Source: Paenibacillus monticola (GTDB taxonomy: Bacteria; Bacillota; Bacilli; Paenibacillales; Paenibacillaceae). From it: 64,000 nt of DNA. Within the stretch, counting starts at the first letter, position 1; each line of letters starts with the position of its first letter. A model generated the notes under the pieces. That model saw only the letters and a program-made list of their open reading frames with translations. It was not told the origin of the DNA and ran no database searches. This document shows, piece after piece, positions 42,223 to 52,239 of this stretch. The position numbers and the translations under genes are program-made. The stretch spans positions 1-64,000 of the forward strand of contig NZ_WJXB01000018.1 of the NCBI RefSeq assembly GCF_009664975.1. The letters run 5' to 3'.

Positions 42223-43848
42223 TTATACTTCTACAGGATACATGCGCTGACGCATTTCCTTGATCTCCGGGTTCTCCAAATACTCGTCGTAGCTCATCAC
42301 GCGGTCGATTACGCCAGCTGGTGTAATCTCAATGATGCGGTTAGCGATCGTCTGAATAAACTGATGGTCATGGGAGGTAAACAGAATCGTACCATCAAAA
42401 TCGGCCAAACCATTGTTTAGTGCTGTGATTGACTCCAGATCCAAGTGATTGGTAGGTTCATCGAATATGAGCACGTTCGCGCCATTCAGCATCATTTTGG
42501 CCAGCATACAGCGAACCTTCTCGCCACCGGACAGCACGCTTGCTTTCTTCAATGCTTCTTCTCCGGCAAACAGCATCCGGCCCAAGAATCCGCGCAGGAA
42601 CGTTTCATCCTGATCCTTCGAATACTGGCGAAGCCATTCAACGAGGTTCATCTCTACACCATCAAAATAATTGGAGTTATCTTTCGGGAAATACGCCTGG
42701 GTTGTTGTAATCCCCCATGCAAATTCTCCGGCGTCTAATTCCTTCTCGCCCATTAAGACATCGAACAGCATGGATTTAGGCTGAGAGTACGGACCCACGA
42801 ACGCGATCTTATCCCCTTTATTCACTACAAAGCTGATCTCATCCAGTACCTTCTCGCCATCAACGGCTTTGGTTATTCCGCTGATCGTCAGCAACTGCTT
42901 GCCGGCTTCACGTTCAGGCTTAAAGTTGAGGAATGGATATTTACGGTTCGAAGGACGAATGTCGTCCAGAGTAATCTTATCGAGTGTCTTCTTACGCGAT
43001 GTTGCCTGTTTGGATTTGGAAGCATTGGCGGAGAAGCGTTGAATGAACGCCTGCAACTCCTTAATCTTGTCTTCCTTCTTCTTGTTCGAATCGCGCTGCA
43101 ATGCTTGGGCAAGCTGACTGGACTCGTACCAGAAATCGTAGTTGCCTACATACATCTGGATTTTACCAAAATCAATATCCGCAATATGCGTACATACTTT
43201 ATTCAGAAAGTGACGGTCATGAGATACGACGATAACAGTACCTTCGTAGTCCATGAGGAAGTTCTCCAGCCAGCCGATGGATTCAAGATCCAAATGGTTG
43301 GTAGGCTCATCCAGCAGCAGGTTATGCGGGCGGCCGAATAACGCCTGTGCCAAGAGGACACGTACCTTCTCATTGCCGCTGAGCTCCATCATTTTCTTGT
43401 CATGCAGGTCACGTACAATGCCTAGACCGATCAGCATGGCAGCCGCATCAGGCTCGGCATCCCAGCCGTTTACGTCGGCAAATTCACCTTCAAGTTCACC
43501 CGCACGCAGGCCGTCCGCTTCCGAGAAATCGGTTTTGGCGTATAGCGCATCTTTTTCCTTCATAATTTCGTAGAGCCGTGTGTGCCCCATAATAACCGTC
43601 TCAAGTACCGGGAATTCATCGTACTCGAAATGGTTCTGCTTGAGAATAGCTAGACGTTCACCCGGTGTAATATGGATATCACCGGAGTTGGATTCAATCT
43701 CGCCGGACAAAATTTTCAAAAAGGTTGATTTACCAGCGCCATTGGCACCAATCAAACCGTAGCAGTTACCAGGTGTGAATTTTATGTTTACATCCTCAAA
43801 TAGTGCGCGCTTTCCGTAGCGGAGTGTTACACCGCTTGTGCTAATCAT
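42223..43848 (-). CDS. ykpA: ABC-F family ATPase (YkpA-like)
   Basis: A 541-residue ABC-F protein with two ATP-binding domains and no membrane part; such proteins act on ribosomes. Domain 1 has Walker A GANGAGKSTF and Walker B LLLDEPTNHLD. The linker (about 235-300) with SSQLAQALQRDSNKKKED resembles B. subtilis YkpA. Domain 2 has an altered Walker A, GPYSQPKSMLF, lacking the usual GxGK, yet keeps LSGGEKVRCMLAKMML and LIFDEPTNHLD. As I recall, YkpA of B. subtilis has a similarly degenerate second P-loop, so this is a group trait. Single gene. Confidence 0.93.
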   Translation of the reverse strand: MISTSGVTLRYGKRALFEDVNIKFTPGNCYGLIGANGAGKSTFLKILSGEIESNSGDIHITPGERLAILKQNHFEYDEFPVLETVIMGHTRLYEIMKEKDALYAKTDFSEADGLRAGELEGEFADVNGWDAEPDAAAMLIGLGIVRDLHDKKMMELSGNEKVRVLLAQALFGRPHNLLLDEPTNHLDLESIGWLENFLMDYEGTVIVVSHDRHFLNKVCTHIADIDFGKIQMYVGNYDFWYESSQLAQALQRDSNKKKEDKIKELQAFIQRFSANASKSKQATSRKKTLDKITLDDIRPSNRKYPFLNFKPEREAGKQLLTISGITKAVDGEKVLDEISFVVNKGDKIAFVGPYSQPKSMLFDVLMGEKELDAGEFAWGITTTQAYFPKDNSNYFDGVEMNLVEWLRQYSKDQDETFLRGFLGRMLFAGEEALKKASVLSGGEKVRCMLAKMMLNGANVLIFDEPTNHLDLESITALNNGLADFDGTILFTSHDHQFIQTIANRIIEITPAGVIDRVMSYDEYLENPEIKEMRQRMYPVEV

Positions 43849-43956
43849 TAAGCATTACCATCCTTTTTCTTAGGTTTCCGGCTCATTATATCATAAATTC
43901 AATGCAAAAATCCCGTAAAGTACGCTGTTTGCTCTACTCTCGTTGCACTTTTTGCA

Positions 43957-44952
43957 TTATTGCCTGGAAGTACGCACCTCGGGATGCACAACCAGCGTCT
44001 CGCCATAACCCAGCGTCTTAATTCGTTCTGCACTTATTCTATGGGCTGCTCGAGCGCCCTCCATCCGGTCCAAGGCTTCCCGGGCGGTATCATCGGCAAG
44101 TCTAAAGGTCCCGTAATGCATCGGAATCATTGTCTCTGCACCTACATCTATAAAGGCTTGCATGGCCTCCTCGGGATTCACATGCTGAGAAGTCATAAAC
44201 CATTCCGGTTCGTACGCGCCAATTGGCATGAGCGCAACATGTACCTTGTAACGACTTCCGATCTCCTTAAAACCCGGAAAATATCCGCTGTCACCGGCAA
44301 AATACAGGTTGGGAGGCAGCTTCTGCTTCTCCCCTCTCTCTTCATCTACTGGGTGATTCTCCGGGTGAGAGGGCTGCAGGACATAGCCGCCCCAATGTGA
44401 GGTATTCGTATCAAACGGAGTGCGCCGGGTCCAATGCTGGGTTGGCACGAAGGCTAGCTTGATTCCCTGAAGAGTAATCTCCTGCCACCACTGCATTTCC
44501 ACACAGTTATGGAACCCTTTGCGCAGCATTTTTCGTTTAAGCCCGGCCGGAACAATAATCGTCGTCCCTGTCCGGTACAATTTGCGGATAGAAGCGATGT
44601 GCAGATGATCATAATGGGAATGAGAAATCAGAATCAGGTCGATTGGCGGGACCTCGCTGACGGGAATTCCCGGTTCTCCCAATCGTTTCTCAAAGCCCAG
44701 TCGGCGCGCCCAAATGGGATCAGTAATAATATTCAGCCCTTCATATTGAAGAAAGAATGTCGAGTGCCCAATCCAGGTAATCGTAGTATCCAACTTGTTT
44801 TCCGTGAGATAGGACAGCTTTGGCGGAATATTGGGCACAACAAAAGAATAGTCCTTCTTCTTGCGGCGACGTTCTTCACGCCATTGGCGAAATTCTTTCA
44901 GTGTTTTATCGGTACTTACATTATCAATATTGTTATAACGAGTTTTAGCCAT
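43957..44952 (-). CDS. MBL-fold hydrolase (NAPE-PLD / UlaG-like)
   Basis: A 331-residue metallo-beta-lactamase-fold enzyme. TWIGHSTFFLQYEGLNIITD and the metal motif SHSHYDHLH (residues about 110-118) are typical of the NAPE-PLD/RomA-like group, with AGDSGYFPGF supplying the bridging Asp and MPMHYGTF (reading IPMHYGTF) the last His. NAPE-PLD cuts N-acylphosphatidylethanolamine; the bacterial substrate is unknown. The ATG at 44952 has AAGGAGAG about 8 nt upstream; a further upstream ATG at 45012 lacks a site. It diverges from the CvfC-like gene. Confidence 0.88.
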   Translation of the reverse strand: MAKTRYNNIDNVSTDKTLKEFRQWREERRRKKKDYSFVVPNIPPKLSYLTENKLDTTITWIGHSTFFLQYEGLNIITDPIWARRLGFEKRLGEPGIPVSEVPPIDLILISHSHYDHLHIASIRKLYRTGTTIIVPAGLKRKMLRKGFHNCVEMQWWQEITLQGIKLAFVPTQHWTRRTPFDTNTSHWGGYVLQPSHPENHPVDEERGEKQKLPPNLYFAGDSGYFPGFKEIGSRYKVHVALMPIGAYEPEWFMTSQHVNPEEAMQAFIDVGAETMIPMHYGTFRLADDTAREALDRMEGARAAHRISAERIKTLGYGETLVVHPEVRTSRQ

Positions 44953-45166
44953 AGGGTATCTCTCCTTATAAGGTCTGACGGGCAAAAACTGTCTTACACG
45001 AATATACTTCAACTATATGATTCTACAGACTTCTTTGCAAAATACTGCTTAGTTACTTATCGGTTTAAGCGGAATATGCAAATAGTCCTTTTGTGTTCAC
45101 CACCTTCAATGATGTAAAATGCGGGTAATGACAGCGGTGTACAAGCCGTTCAAGGAGGAGACACGT

Positions 45167-46303
45167 ATGAAGATCACATTTATTGAACCGACTCCAAGTC
45201 CAAATACGATGAAGCTTCATTTGGACGAAAGTCTGGAACCTGGAATTCGTCGAACCTATACACCGGAAAGTCAGCGTTCCGCACCGGCTTGGGCGCGGGA
45301 TATGCTGACCATTCCAGGCGTAACCAGCGTCTATCACGCCGCCGACTTTGCGGCGCTTGAGCGCAAAGGAAGCGCTGACTGGGCAGCGATTCTTCGGGAG
45401 GTCCAGCGCCGCTTCGGCAACGGTGAAGGGTTAACGGAGGATTGGAGCCTGACCGATGAGAATGCCGGGTCCCATTTCGGGGAAGCACAAGTATTTGTGC
45501 AATTGTTCCGGGGAATCCCGATGCAGATTCGCGTCAAGACTGGCGCAAATGAAGAACGCATCTCCTTGTCCACCCGCTTCACGAAAGCGGTGATGGATGT
45601 GGCTAGCGCCGTGATGATCAAAGAGCGCAAGCTCACCGATTACGGCGTACGCTACGGCGAGCCCGCGGAAATTGCGCGCGAGGTGGAGCAGGAACTGGAA
45701 GCGGCGTATCCGCAGGAACGCCTCGACTCCCTCGTGCAGCAGGCCATCGCGCACGGGGCAGTCGGTGAGTTCGTCGAGCAGAGACGAACTCGGGATCAGG
45801 GCGAGCTGCTGCGAGACCTGAAGAATGAAGATTGGCGCGTGCGCTACGCTGCGCTGGAGGATCTTGCGCCGACGGCGGAGCTCCTGCCGGAGCTTGAGGC
45901 GGCGCTGCATGACCCCAAGCTGCATATTCGCAGGCTTGCGGTGGTCTATCTGGGCGATCTGCGCACGCCCGAAGCGATGGAGCTGCTCTACGCGGCGATG
46001 GCAGACAGCGCCCCTGCTGTACGCCGCACCGCTGGCGATACGCTGTCCGACATCGGCAATCCTGCGGCCACGCCGGTTATGACGGCTGCGCTGCAGGATA
46101 AGAGCAAGCTCGTCCGCTGGCGAGCAGCCCGCTTTCTGTACGAAGTAGGCACCGCCGAAGCGCTGGATGCACTGACACTCGCTGCAGAAGACCCAGAATT
46201 CGAGGTCGGCCTGCAAGCCCGGATGGCTCTGGAACGCATCGCATCCGGTGAAGAAGCTGCCGGAACGGTCTGGCAGCAAATGTCGGAACGCCGCCGTACC
46301 TGA
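45167..46303 (+). CDS. CvfC / YpgR-like protein with NifU-N domain and HEAT repeats
   Basis: A 378-residue soluble protein. An N-terminal NifU/Nfu N-like domain (1-85) with FIEPTPSPNTMKLHLDESL is followed by a middle region resembling 'conserved virulence factor C' of S. aureus and YpgR of B. subtilis, then HEAT-like repeats (about 225-370) such as DWRVRYAALEDLA, KLHIRRLAVVYLGDL and VRRTAGDTLSDIG. The Nfu-like N-terminus lacks the Fe-S CxxC. Function is unclear. The ATG at 45167 has AAGGAGGAG 6 nt upstream; the earlier ATG at 45119 lacks one. G+C is locally high in the second half. Confidence 0.87.
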   Translation: MKITFIEPTPSPNTMKLHLDESLEPGIRRTYTPESQRSAPAWARDMLTIPGVTSVYHAADFAALERKGSADWAAILREVQRRFGNGEGLTEDWSLTDENAGSHFGEAQVFVQLFRGIPMQIRVKTGANEERISLSTRFTKAVMDVASAVMIKERKLTDYGVRYGEPAEIAREVEQELEAAYPQERLDSLVQQAIAHGAVGEFVEQRRTRDQGELLRDLKNEDWRVRYAALEDLAPTAELLPELEAALHDPKLHIRRLAVVYLGDLRTPEAMELLYAAMADSAPAVRRTAGDTLSDIGNPAATPVMTAALQDKSKLVRWRAARFLYEVGTAEALDALTLAAEDPEFEVGLQARMALERIASGEEAAGTVWQQMSERRRT

Positions 46304-46405
46304 CACATACCTGCCTTAATTTGTCATTGCTTGAGGGCAAAAGTTGTTTTATACTAATCTCTGTTGTGTTTATAAACGAAATAAAGATAGCCTCATCATA
46401 CCTAC

Positions 46406-46616
46406 GATGAGGTAGAGGTCGCGGATATAAAGAGTAAGTGCGTGGAGACGTTAAAGAGCCGTCTATGAAGCGTTGCTGAAAGGAATATTCGCCGAAGCCT
46501 GCGTTGCCGCTCCTACTGCGGCGCGGGCTGGGGCCGTTACCGAAAGGTGCGGAACTGTCACCGTGCATGGCCTGTGAATTACAGCCAAGCTGCACGGTGT
46601 TGCGCTATCTTCACAG
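46406..46616 (+). promoter_or_regulatory. lysine riboswitch (L box)
   Basis: The leader of the permease gene carries the L-box core elements in order: TGAGGTAGAGGTCGCG, AAAGAGTAAG, GCTGAAAGGAATATTCGCC (like GCTGAAAGGGGAGCGTCGCC in B. subtilis lysC), CCGAAAGGTGCGGAACTGTC, and a closing TGCGCTATCTTCA that pairs with the first segment to form P1. Lysine binding would favour the terminator that follows, lowering permease expression. Boundaries are estimated to within about 10 nt. Confidence 0.9.
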
Positions 46617-46644
46617 GGAGTATGATGCGGAACTGAAATATAAG

Positions 46645-46676
46645 AAACCGCAGCTATAGTCTGCGGTTTTTTTGTG
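46645..46676 (+). terminator. riboswitch-controlled terminator
   Basis: AAACCGCAG-ctatagt-CTGCGGTTTTTTT hairpin 29 nt after the lysine aptamer and about 107 nt before the permease start. It is a typical regulated terminator. Confidence 0.88.
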
Positions 46677-46782
46677 CCCATATAAGGAATTATATGGGCA
46701 CTCTATTCCACATAATCTATGGCGCTCAGCACTCCCCGTTCATGAACAGAAACATGAGATCAGCAGAAGGAGTGTCAGATTC

Positions 46783-48264
46783 ATGCAGGGCAAGCAGAAG
46801 AATAGTACACAAGCCAGCACTAACAACAGTCCAGGACTCAGAAAAACATTCAAAGCAAGACATTTAACCATGATCGCGCTCGGTGGCTCCATCGGGACCG
46901 GACTATTTCTTGCCAGTGGTGGGGCCATTGCATCCTCCGGACCCGGAGGGGCACTATTGGCCTTCTCGGCTGTCGGCATTATGGTCTATTTTCTAATGAC
47001 CAGTCTGGGAGAACTAGCGACCTATTTACCGGATTCAGGGTCATTTAGTACTTATGGTACCCGCTTCGTGAGCCCCGCCTTCGGTTTCGCCATCGGCTGG
47101 AATTTCTGGTATAACTGGGCGGTCACCATTGCAGCAGAGCTTTCTGCCGCGACAGTCATTATTAAATACTGGTTTCCAGACAGCCCCTCCATCCTCTGGA
47201 GCTTGCTGTTCCTACTGGTAATGTTCAGCCTTAATTTCCTCTCTTCCCGTGGATACGGAGAATCGGAATATTGGTTCGCCATTATCAAGATTATAACTGT
47301 CATCGTCTTCCTCGCGGTTGGGGTTCTGATGATCTTTGGCATCATGGGTGGAAAAGCGGTCGGCCTCAGCAACTTCCAACTTGGAGGCAGTTCCTTCCAC
47401 GGCGGTTTCTTTGCCTTCGTTGGTGTCTTTATGGCTGCCGGCTTCTCCTTTCAAGGCACCGAGTTGGTCGGCGTTGCCGCAGGTGAGAGCGAGAATCCGC
47501 GCCGCAACGTGCCGCTGGCCATCCGCCAAGTGTTCTGGCGAATTCTGATCTTTTATATCCTTTCTATTCTCGTAATCGGTCTGCTGATTCCTTATACCAA
47601 CCCTGATCTGCTGCGCGGTGGCATCGATGCTATCGGAGTTAGCCCATTCACGATCATATTCAATAAAGCAGGTCTTGCCATAGCTGCATCCGTGATGAAT
47701 GCCGTCATTCTTAGCTCTGTGCTGTCAGCCGGAAACTCCGGAATGTACGCCTCTACCCGTATCCTGTATGCAATGGCTAAGGATGGCATGGCGCCGCGCG
47801 CACTAGGTAAACTGAATCGCCGTGGTGTACCTGTCGGAGCTTTACTGGTTACTACAGCTGTCGGCATGTTGGCCTTTCTGGCTTCCTTTTTTGGCGACGG
47901 TGTTGTCTACAACTGGCTGCTTAACGCCTCAGGCATGTGCGGATTTATTAACTGGCTTGGCATAGCCATCTGCCACTACCGTTTCCGACACGCCTTTGTA
48001 GCGCAAGGTCATTCTCTGGATGAGCTGCCTTACCGGGCCAAATGGTTCCCGTTCGGGCCACTCTTTGCCTTCGCGTTATGTCTGGTAGCCATAGCTGGGC
48101 AGAATCTCGGTGCTTTCTCCGGGAAAAGCATTGACTGGTACGGCATCCTCGTCTCCTACGTCAGCCTGCCGATCTTCGCCTTAACCTGGATGGGCTACCG
48201 TTGGTTCAGAAAGAGCAGCATCATTCCACTGGATCAATGCGACCTCAGCATACCAGCTGAATAA
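46783..48264 (+). CDS. lysP: lysine-specific amino acid permease (LysP-like)
   Basis: A 493-residue APC-superfamily permease with twelve membrane helices. The first helix region HLTMIALGGSIGTGLFLASG and the helix-6 segment GFSFQGTELVGVAAGESENP are diagnostic of amino acid permeases of the LysP/AAP group. The upstream lysine riboswitch supports lysine as substrate. The ATG at 46783 has AAGGAG 10 nt upstream. The frame extends upstream through the riboswitch terminator but is not coding there. A terminator follows directly. Confidence 0.93.
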   Translation: MQGKQKNSTQASTNNSPGLRKTFKARHLTMIALGGSIGTGLFLASGGAIASSGPGGALLAFSAVGIMVYFLMTSLGELATYLPDSGSFSTYGTRFVSPAFGFAIGWNFWYNWAVTIAAELSAATVIIKYWFPDSPSILWSLLFLLVMFSLNFLSSRGYGESEYWFAIIKIITVIVFLAVGVLMIFGIMGGKAVGLSNFQLGGSSFHGGFFAFVGVFMAAGFSFQGTELVGVAAGESENPRRNVPLAIRQVFWRILIFYILSILVIGLLIPYTNPDLLRGGIDAIGVSPFTIIFNKAGLAIAASVMNAVILSSVLSAGNSGMYASTRILYAMAKDGMAPRALGKLNRRGVPVGALLVTTAVGMLAFLASFFGDGVVYNWLLNASGMCGFINWLGIAICHYRFRHAFVAQGHSLDELPYRAKWFPFGPLFAFALCLVAIAGQNLGAFSGKSIDWYGILVSYVSLPIFALTWMGYRWFRKSSIIPLDQCDLSIPAE

Positions 48265-48284
48265 TTCAGCTTTTCAACAAAAAA

Positions 48285-48327
48285 AGGATGTCCCAAGCCA
48301 TTTCGGCTTTTGGAGCATCCTCTTTTT
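48285..48327. terminator. terminator of the lysine permease gene
   Basis: AGGATGTCCCAAGCC / GGCTTTTGGAGCATCCT stem (two mismatches) followed by CTTTTT on the plus strand; A-runs on the other side would serve the convergent gene. Confidence 0.8.
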
Positions 48328-48352
48328 ACATATAGAGTGGTCCGTTGCACTC

Positions 48353-49492
48353 TTACTTCCAGGTAACATACACTTTAAGGTCACCAGTATTGTCAAACGC
48401 TGAACTGGAGTATGACAATTGATTCAAGCCCAGCTTATAAAGCTCCTGCAGATCATTCTCCAGCATCCTCACGCTGCCCTTATAACGGAATAATAAGGAC
48501 TTCTTCCCGGAGGAAATTTCTTTATTGGCAAACTGGGAAAGTTCTGCTCCAGAATGGATGATCTGATCCTCCGCGTACAAACTGTAGTCAAGCTCCTTCT
48601 GCAGCTTTTGATAGACGGCCACTTTCTGACCCCCAAGTTTAACAAGCTCTGCTAAAGTTTGGTGGTAGCCGATGGAGGCTGCCGGATAAAACTTGGTCCA
48701 GTTATGATCCACCCGCATCTGCGCATCCGTTCTCAGGTAATATGAAGTGCTGACAACTCCACCCTGATCCGGTGTTGGATCATCCCAAGTTGTATCCAGA
48801 TGATACCAACGGCCGTCCAGCAGTACCAGATTCCAGGCATGTGACTCCCGAACTCCACCCTTCTGCCTCGCTGTCCCCTCGACAATGGTATTGGTGATGC
48901 CGGCTTCCTTTAGCAATTTATACGTCAACAGAGAATATCCCTGGCACACAGCACTACCGCTCTGAATGGCTTCATAGGCCGTATATTTTCGGTAAGACTT
49001 ATCATATTTCAGATTCCGCACAACCCATTCATGGATAACCCTCACTTTCTCATGATTGTTCATCCCTGGTGTAATAATTTTCTTTAAGACAGCTTTCACC
49101 TTCTGGTTCACAACGGCAGTCTGGGCAAGCGTCTCACGGTACTTAACCTGCACGGTAACATTTGCAGAATTTACGCTTCCGCGATAAGAATAACCGTAGC
49201 TGTCTACTATGTAATACAGATAAGGGTCGCTCTCCATGGCTTGATCAAGAGCCGACTGCAGCTTGGATTTCAGACCTGTGGTTTTGCCTTCATAGGTAAA
49301 GGTTATCGTCTCTCTGCGGTTGTTCATTGCACCCGTAAGCTTCTGCGCGACTTCACCCACACTATGAAGCGCTGCTGAAGTAGAAGCCGCATAGGCACGC
49401 CCCCAGCCCCAGTAAATCATCGGTGGAATTACACTGGCTATAATCATCCCTCCAAGAACAGCCTTTATCAGCGTGAAGCGTTTCTTGTTCAT
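48353..49492 (-). CDS. secreted transglutaminase-like protein
   Basis: A 379-residue protein with an N-terminal signal or anchor (about 8-36). The transglutaminase-like core (about 130-245) keeps the Cys-His-Asp triad: Cys183 (GSAVCQGYSLL), His218 (ESHAWN) and Asp233 (HLDTTWDDP). Many of these secreted proteins are proteases or act on cell-wall peptides rather than cross-linking. The C-terminal 130 residues have no recognised domain. Single gene. Confidence 0.88.
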   Translation of the reverse strand: MNKKRFTLIKAVLGGMIIASVIPPMIYWGWGRAYAASTSAALHSVGEVAQKLTGAMNNRRETITFTYEGKTTGLKSKLQSALDQAMESDPYLYYIVDSYGYSYRGSVNSANVTVQVKYRETLAQTAVVNQKVKAVLKKIITPGMNNHEKVRVIHEWVVRNLKYDKSYRKYTAYEAIQSGSAVCQGYSLLTYKLLKEAGITNTIVEGTARQKGGVRESHAWNLVLLDGRWYHLDTTWDDPTPDQGGVVSTSYYLRTDAQMRVDHNWTKFYPAASIGYHQTLAELVKLGGQKVAVYQKLQKELDYSLYAEDQIIHSGAELSQFANKEISSGKKSLLFRYKGSVRMLENDLQELYKLGLNQLSYSSSAFDNTGDLKVYVTWK

Positions 49493-49673
49493 ATCTGTTT
49501 AGCTCCTCCTGCAGTCTGTTTCATACCTATTAAATTCGCTCATGAAATAGTCTCACTATATATTAGATGCGCTAAACCTTATCTGTACAACTGTAAATTT
49601 CCAAAGCTTACGTTTGAAGCGTTCTGATTATTAATATCGGCCCATCATGATCGGGTAATAAGGCCTAATACAA

Positions 49674-49733
49674 GAAAAAACGGCTTCACCGTTCATTATA
49701 TGAATGGTACCCGTTTCTTCAAGAAATATAAAG
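49674..49733 (+). repeat. intergenic stem-loop repeat, copy 3 (diverged)
   Basis: Shares AAACGGCTTCaCCGT, TTATATG, ACCCGTTTCTTC and AGAAATATAA with copies 1 and 2 but lacks their A/T tail. The inner stem here is ACCGTTCA / TGAATGGT. Relative to GCCGTCC / GGACGGC, two base pairs have changed on both sides so pairing is kept. The rest of the 327-bp gap 49493-49819 holds only the following terminator. Confidence 0.8.
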
Positions 49734-49742
49734 TTATTAAAA

Positions 49743-49787
49743 AAGACTGCCCCTTGTGTAAAATAGTCTGCACAGGGGACAGTCTTG
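49743..49787 (-). terminator. terminator of the glycan-uptake operon
   Basis: Minus-strand GACTGTCCCCTGTG / CACAAGGGGCAGTC stem followed by TTTTTT. It ends the operon that runs from 56059 to the GH95 gene. Confidence 0.85.
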
Positions 49788-49819
49788 ACCGTTATCCACA
49801 ATATAATCTTCTCTATTCG

Positions 49820-52216
49820 TTAAATCTCCTTCAATCCTGGTGTAATCCTATAGACTCCGCCTATCACAGTTCTAAATTCTCTCGCTGCGTCTATGAGTAA
49901 CCCGTCCTGACTTAATACGTTAAACGGCTGGAGGTAATGTATTCTACACGGGTGGCCATGAGTCGAAGTAAGTTCCGCTTTAGTTAACTGGCCCCCACTC
50001 CATTCAATATCGACAACAAAACCACCACGTGCCACCAAACCTTTGACGCTTCCTGCACTCCAGTTCTCCGGAAGAGCTGGCAATAACTCCAGTTGTCCTT
50101 GATGGCTCTGCAGCAGCATTTCAGCGATACCTGCTGTTACGCCAAAGTTGCCATCGATCTGAAAGGGTGGATGATTGCCAAATAGATTAGGCAGGCTGGA
50201 ATCCTGCAGGATGCGGCGCAAGCAGCGGTAGGCATTCTCGCCTTCATTTAGACGCGCATAGAGATTAAGCAGCCAAGCTGCGCTCCATCCCGTATGTCCA
50301 CCACCGGATTTCAAGCGCTGCGCAAGTGATAATGAAGCAGCCTGTGCCAGCTCCGGCGTCTTGGATGGGCTGATTACGTTTCCCGGAAATAAATCATAGA
50401 GATGGGAGACGTGGCGATGCCCTAGCTCTTTTTCGGCAAAATCATCATTCCATTCCCGCATCCGCCCATCCGGCGCTATTCCGGGATGAGCCAGAAGCGG
50501 CAGTTTCAGGGTAAGCACTTGCCGTAAGTCTGCATCCATCCGCAATATTTCCGCAGTCTTAATGAAGTGGTTGAAACATTCGGCAGCCAGCGACAAATCC
50601 ATGGTCGATCCAGCAGAGACACTGCAAGATGTCCCGTCAGCGGTCAGAAATACATTCTCCGGTGAAGTGGACAGACCCGTGGTCAGTCTCCCATCCGGAA
50701 GCTCTACCAGCCAGTCCAGGCAGAACAGCGCTGCTCCCTTAAGCAAAGGGTACGCTGTGTCCTGCAAGTAATCGTGATCAGGGCGGAATGCGTAACGCTC
50801 ATAAACATGCCGGGAGAGCCAGACGCCACCCATCGGCCAGAAGGCCCACATAGCCATCCCGTCCGATGGTGAAGACATCCTCCATAAATCGGTATTGTGA
50901 TGAACCACCCAACCACGGGCACCATAATGAATAGCTGCCGTCCGTCCTCCCGTTACACTAAGTTCAGAGATTAAATCTATCAGTGGCTCATGGCATTCGC
51001 CCAATGCGCAGATTTCAGCTGGCCAATAGTTCATTTCAGTATTGATATTAGTCGTATAGTTACTGTTCCAGGGGGGTTGGATAGAAGGATTCCAGATCCC
51101 CTGCAGATTAAGTGCCTGAGTTCCCGGCCTGGAACCCGCGATCATCAGATAACGCCCATAATGAAACAGTAAAGCCTCCAGTTCAAGATCAGTTTGTCCT
51201 CCGCGATACTGCTCCAGCCGAACATCGGTTGGCTCATCGGAGAATAGACGTTCTGGGGACTCTAACATAAGCTCAACACGGTGGAACAATGATTGATGGT
51301 CGCTAACATGCCGGTTTCGCAGCTCGGTATACGCAGCTGGAGCCGCTGATAATTGATCCAGACAAAGAGCTGAAGGAAGAATGCCACCGGCTCCCGGCAT
51401 ACGATCATAACCAGCATAATCTGTAGCCGCTGGAAGCAGGAATGTGACCGAGTGTGCACCTGTGAGAATCAAGCGCCCGTCTTCGGCGCGCAACGTTCCA
51501 CCCTCAGTTCGGACCTCCAGAGCCACGGCAAAGCTCAGCCCACAGTCCTCTTCATACAGTACAGCCCTCGGATGATCGCCTACATAATTATCGGCGACAT
51601 GAGATGGAGCACGCCCGGTCATCAGGAGCTTACTTCCCTTGATGACCTGGACATCACAAGGATGTGGTGAGGTCAGTTCAGCCGTGATTTGTGGCAAGAT
51701 CGCGTTATGATCTTCCCCCTCAGCTCGAATATTCACGGCAATCAGGCCGTCCGGTCTGCTGGAAAATACTTCACGCACAATGCTTACAGCGCCAACAGTG
51801 TAGAATACGGAAGCTATTCCAGTATCCAAATTCAGATCCCGCCGGTAATTCTCCGCAGGACTGTCCGTATACAGCTTGATGCGCAGATCACCAAGCGGCT
51901 GGTAGGATTCGGTACGTCTGCCCAGCATTTTGGCTTCGATTAACGCTTCTGCCTCAGTATAACTGCCTTCCGCCACCAACTTTCTGGCCGAGGCAACATG
52001 CCGCAACGCCTCATAATTGGCGGTATCTCGTGGAAAGCCCGACCATAACGTATCTTCATTCAGCTGTATAACTTCCTCATCTATTCCGCCGAATACCATA
52101 CCGCCAAGACTACCGTTACCAATGGGCAAAGCCTCTTCCCATACGGCTGCAGGTTTGCTATACCATAGTATTTTACGATTATTGTTGCTGTCTTTCACTC
52201 GCACGTCTCCTCCCAT
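49820..52216 (-). CDS. GH95 alpha-L-fucosidase-family glycoside hydrolase
   Basis: A 798-residue GH95-type enzyme. The N-terminal beta domain starts with [20 protein letters not shown] followed by LGGMVFGG. The (alpha/alpha)6 barrel includes [45 protein letters not shown] and [14 protein letters not shown], and ends with [22 protein letters not shown]95 enzymes release alpha-1,2-L-fucose or L-galactose, for example from xyloglucan. No signal peptide is present, so it acts on imported oligosaccharides. The ATG at 52216 has AGGGGG 6 nt upstream; GTG at 52198 and ATG at 52261 are alternatives. Last gene of the operon. Confidence 0.92.
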   Translation of the reverse strand: MGGDVRVKDSNNNRKILWYSKPAAVWEEALPIGNGSLGGMVFGGIDEEVIQLNEDTLWSGFPRDTANYEALRHVASARKLVAEGSYTEAEALIEAKMLGRRTESYQPLGDLRIKLYTDSPAENYRRDLNLDTGIASVFYTVGAVSIVREVFSSRPDGLIAVNIRAEGEDHNAILPQITAELTSPHPCDVQVIKGSKLLMTGRAPSHVADNYVGDHPRAVLYEEDCGLSFAVALEVRTEGGTLRAEDGRLILTGAHSVTFLLPAATDYAGYDRMPGAGGILPSALCLDQLSAAPAAYTELRNRHVSDHQSLFHRVELMLESPERLFSDEPTDVRLEQYRGGQTDLELEALLFHYGRYLMIAGSRPGTQALNLQGIWNPSIQPPWNSNYTTNINTEMNYWPAEICALGECHEPLIDLISELSVTGGRTAAIHYGARGWVVHHNTDLWRMSSPSDGMAMWAFWPMGGVWLSRHVYERYAFRPDHDYLQDTAYPLLKGAALFCLDWLVELPDGRLTTGLSTSPENVFLTADGTSCSVSAGSTMDLSLAAECFNHFIKTAEILRMDADLRQVLTLKLPLLAHPGIAPDGRMREWNDDFAEKELGHRHVSHLYDLFPGNVISPSKTPELAQAASLSLAQRLKSGGGHTGWSAAWLLNLYARLNEGENAYRCLRRILQDSSLPNLFGNHPPFQIDGNFGVTAGIAEMLLQSHQGQLELLPALPENWSAGSVKGLVARGGFVVDIEWSGGQLTKAELTSTHGHPCRIHYLQPFNVLSQDGLLIDAAREFRTVIGGVYRITPGLKEI

Positions 52217-52239
52217 TTTTTGCCCCCTGAACATCAATC

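Noticed and set aside
45431-46306. A 291-codon minus-strand frame opposite the CvfC-like gene
   Set aside because: The plus-strand gene has a perfect ribosome-binding site and recognisable domains; the antisense frame has neither and reflects local high G+C.
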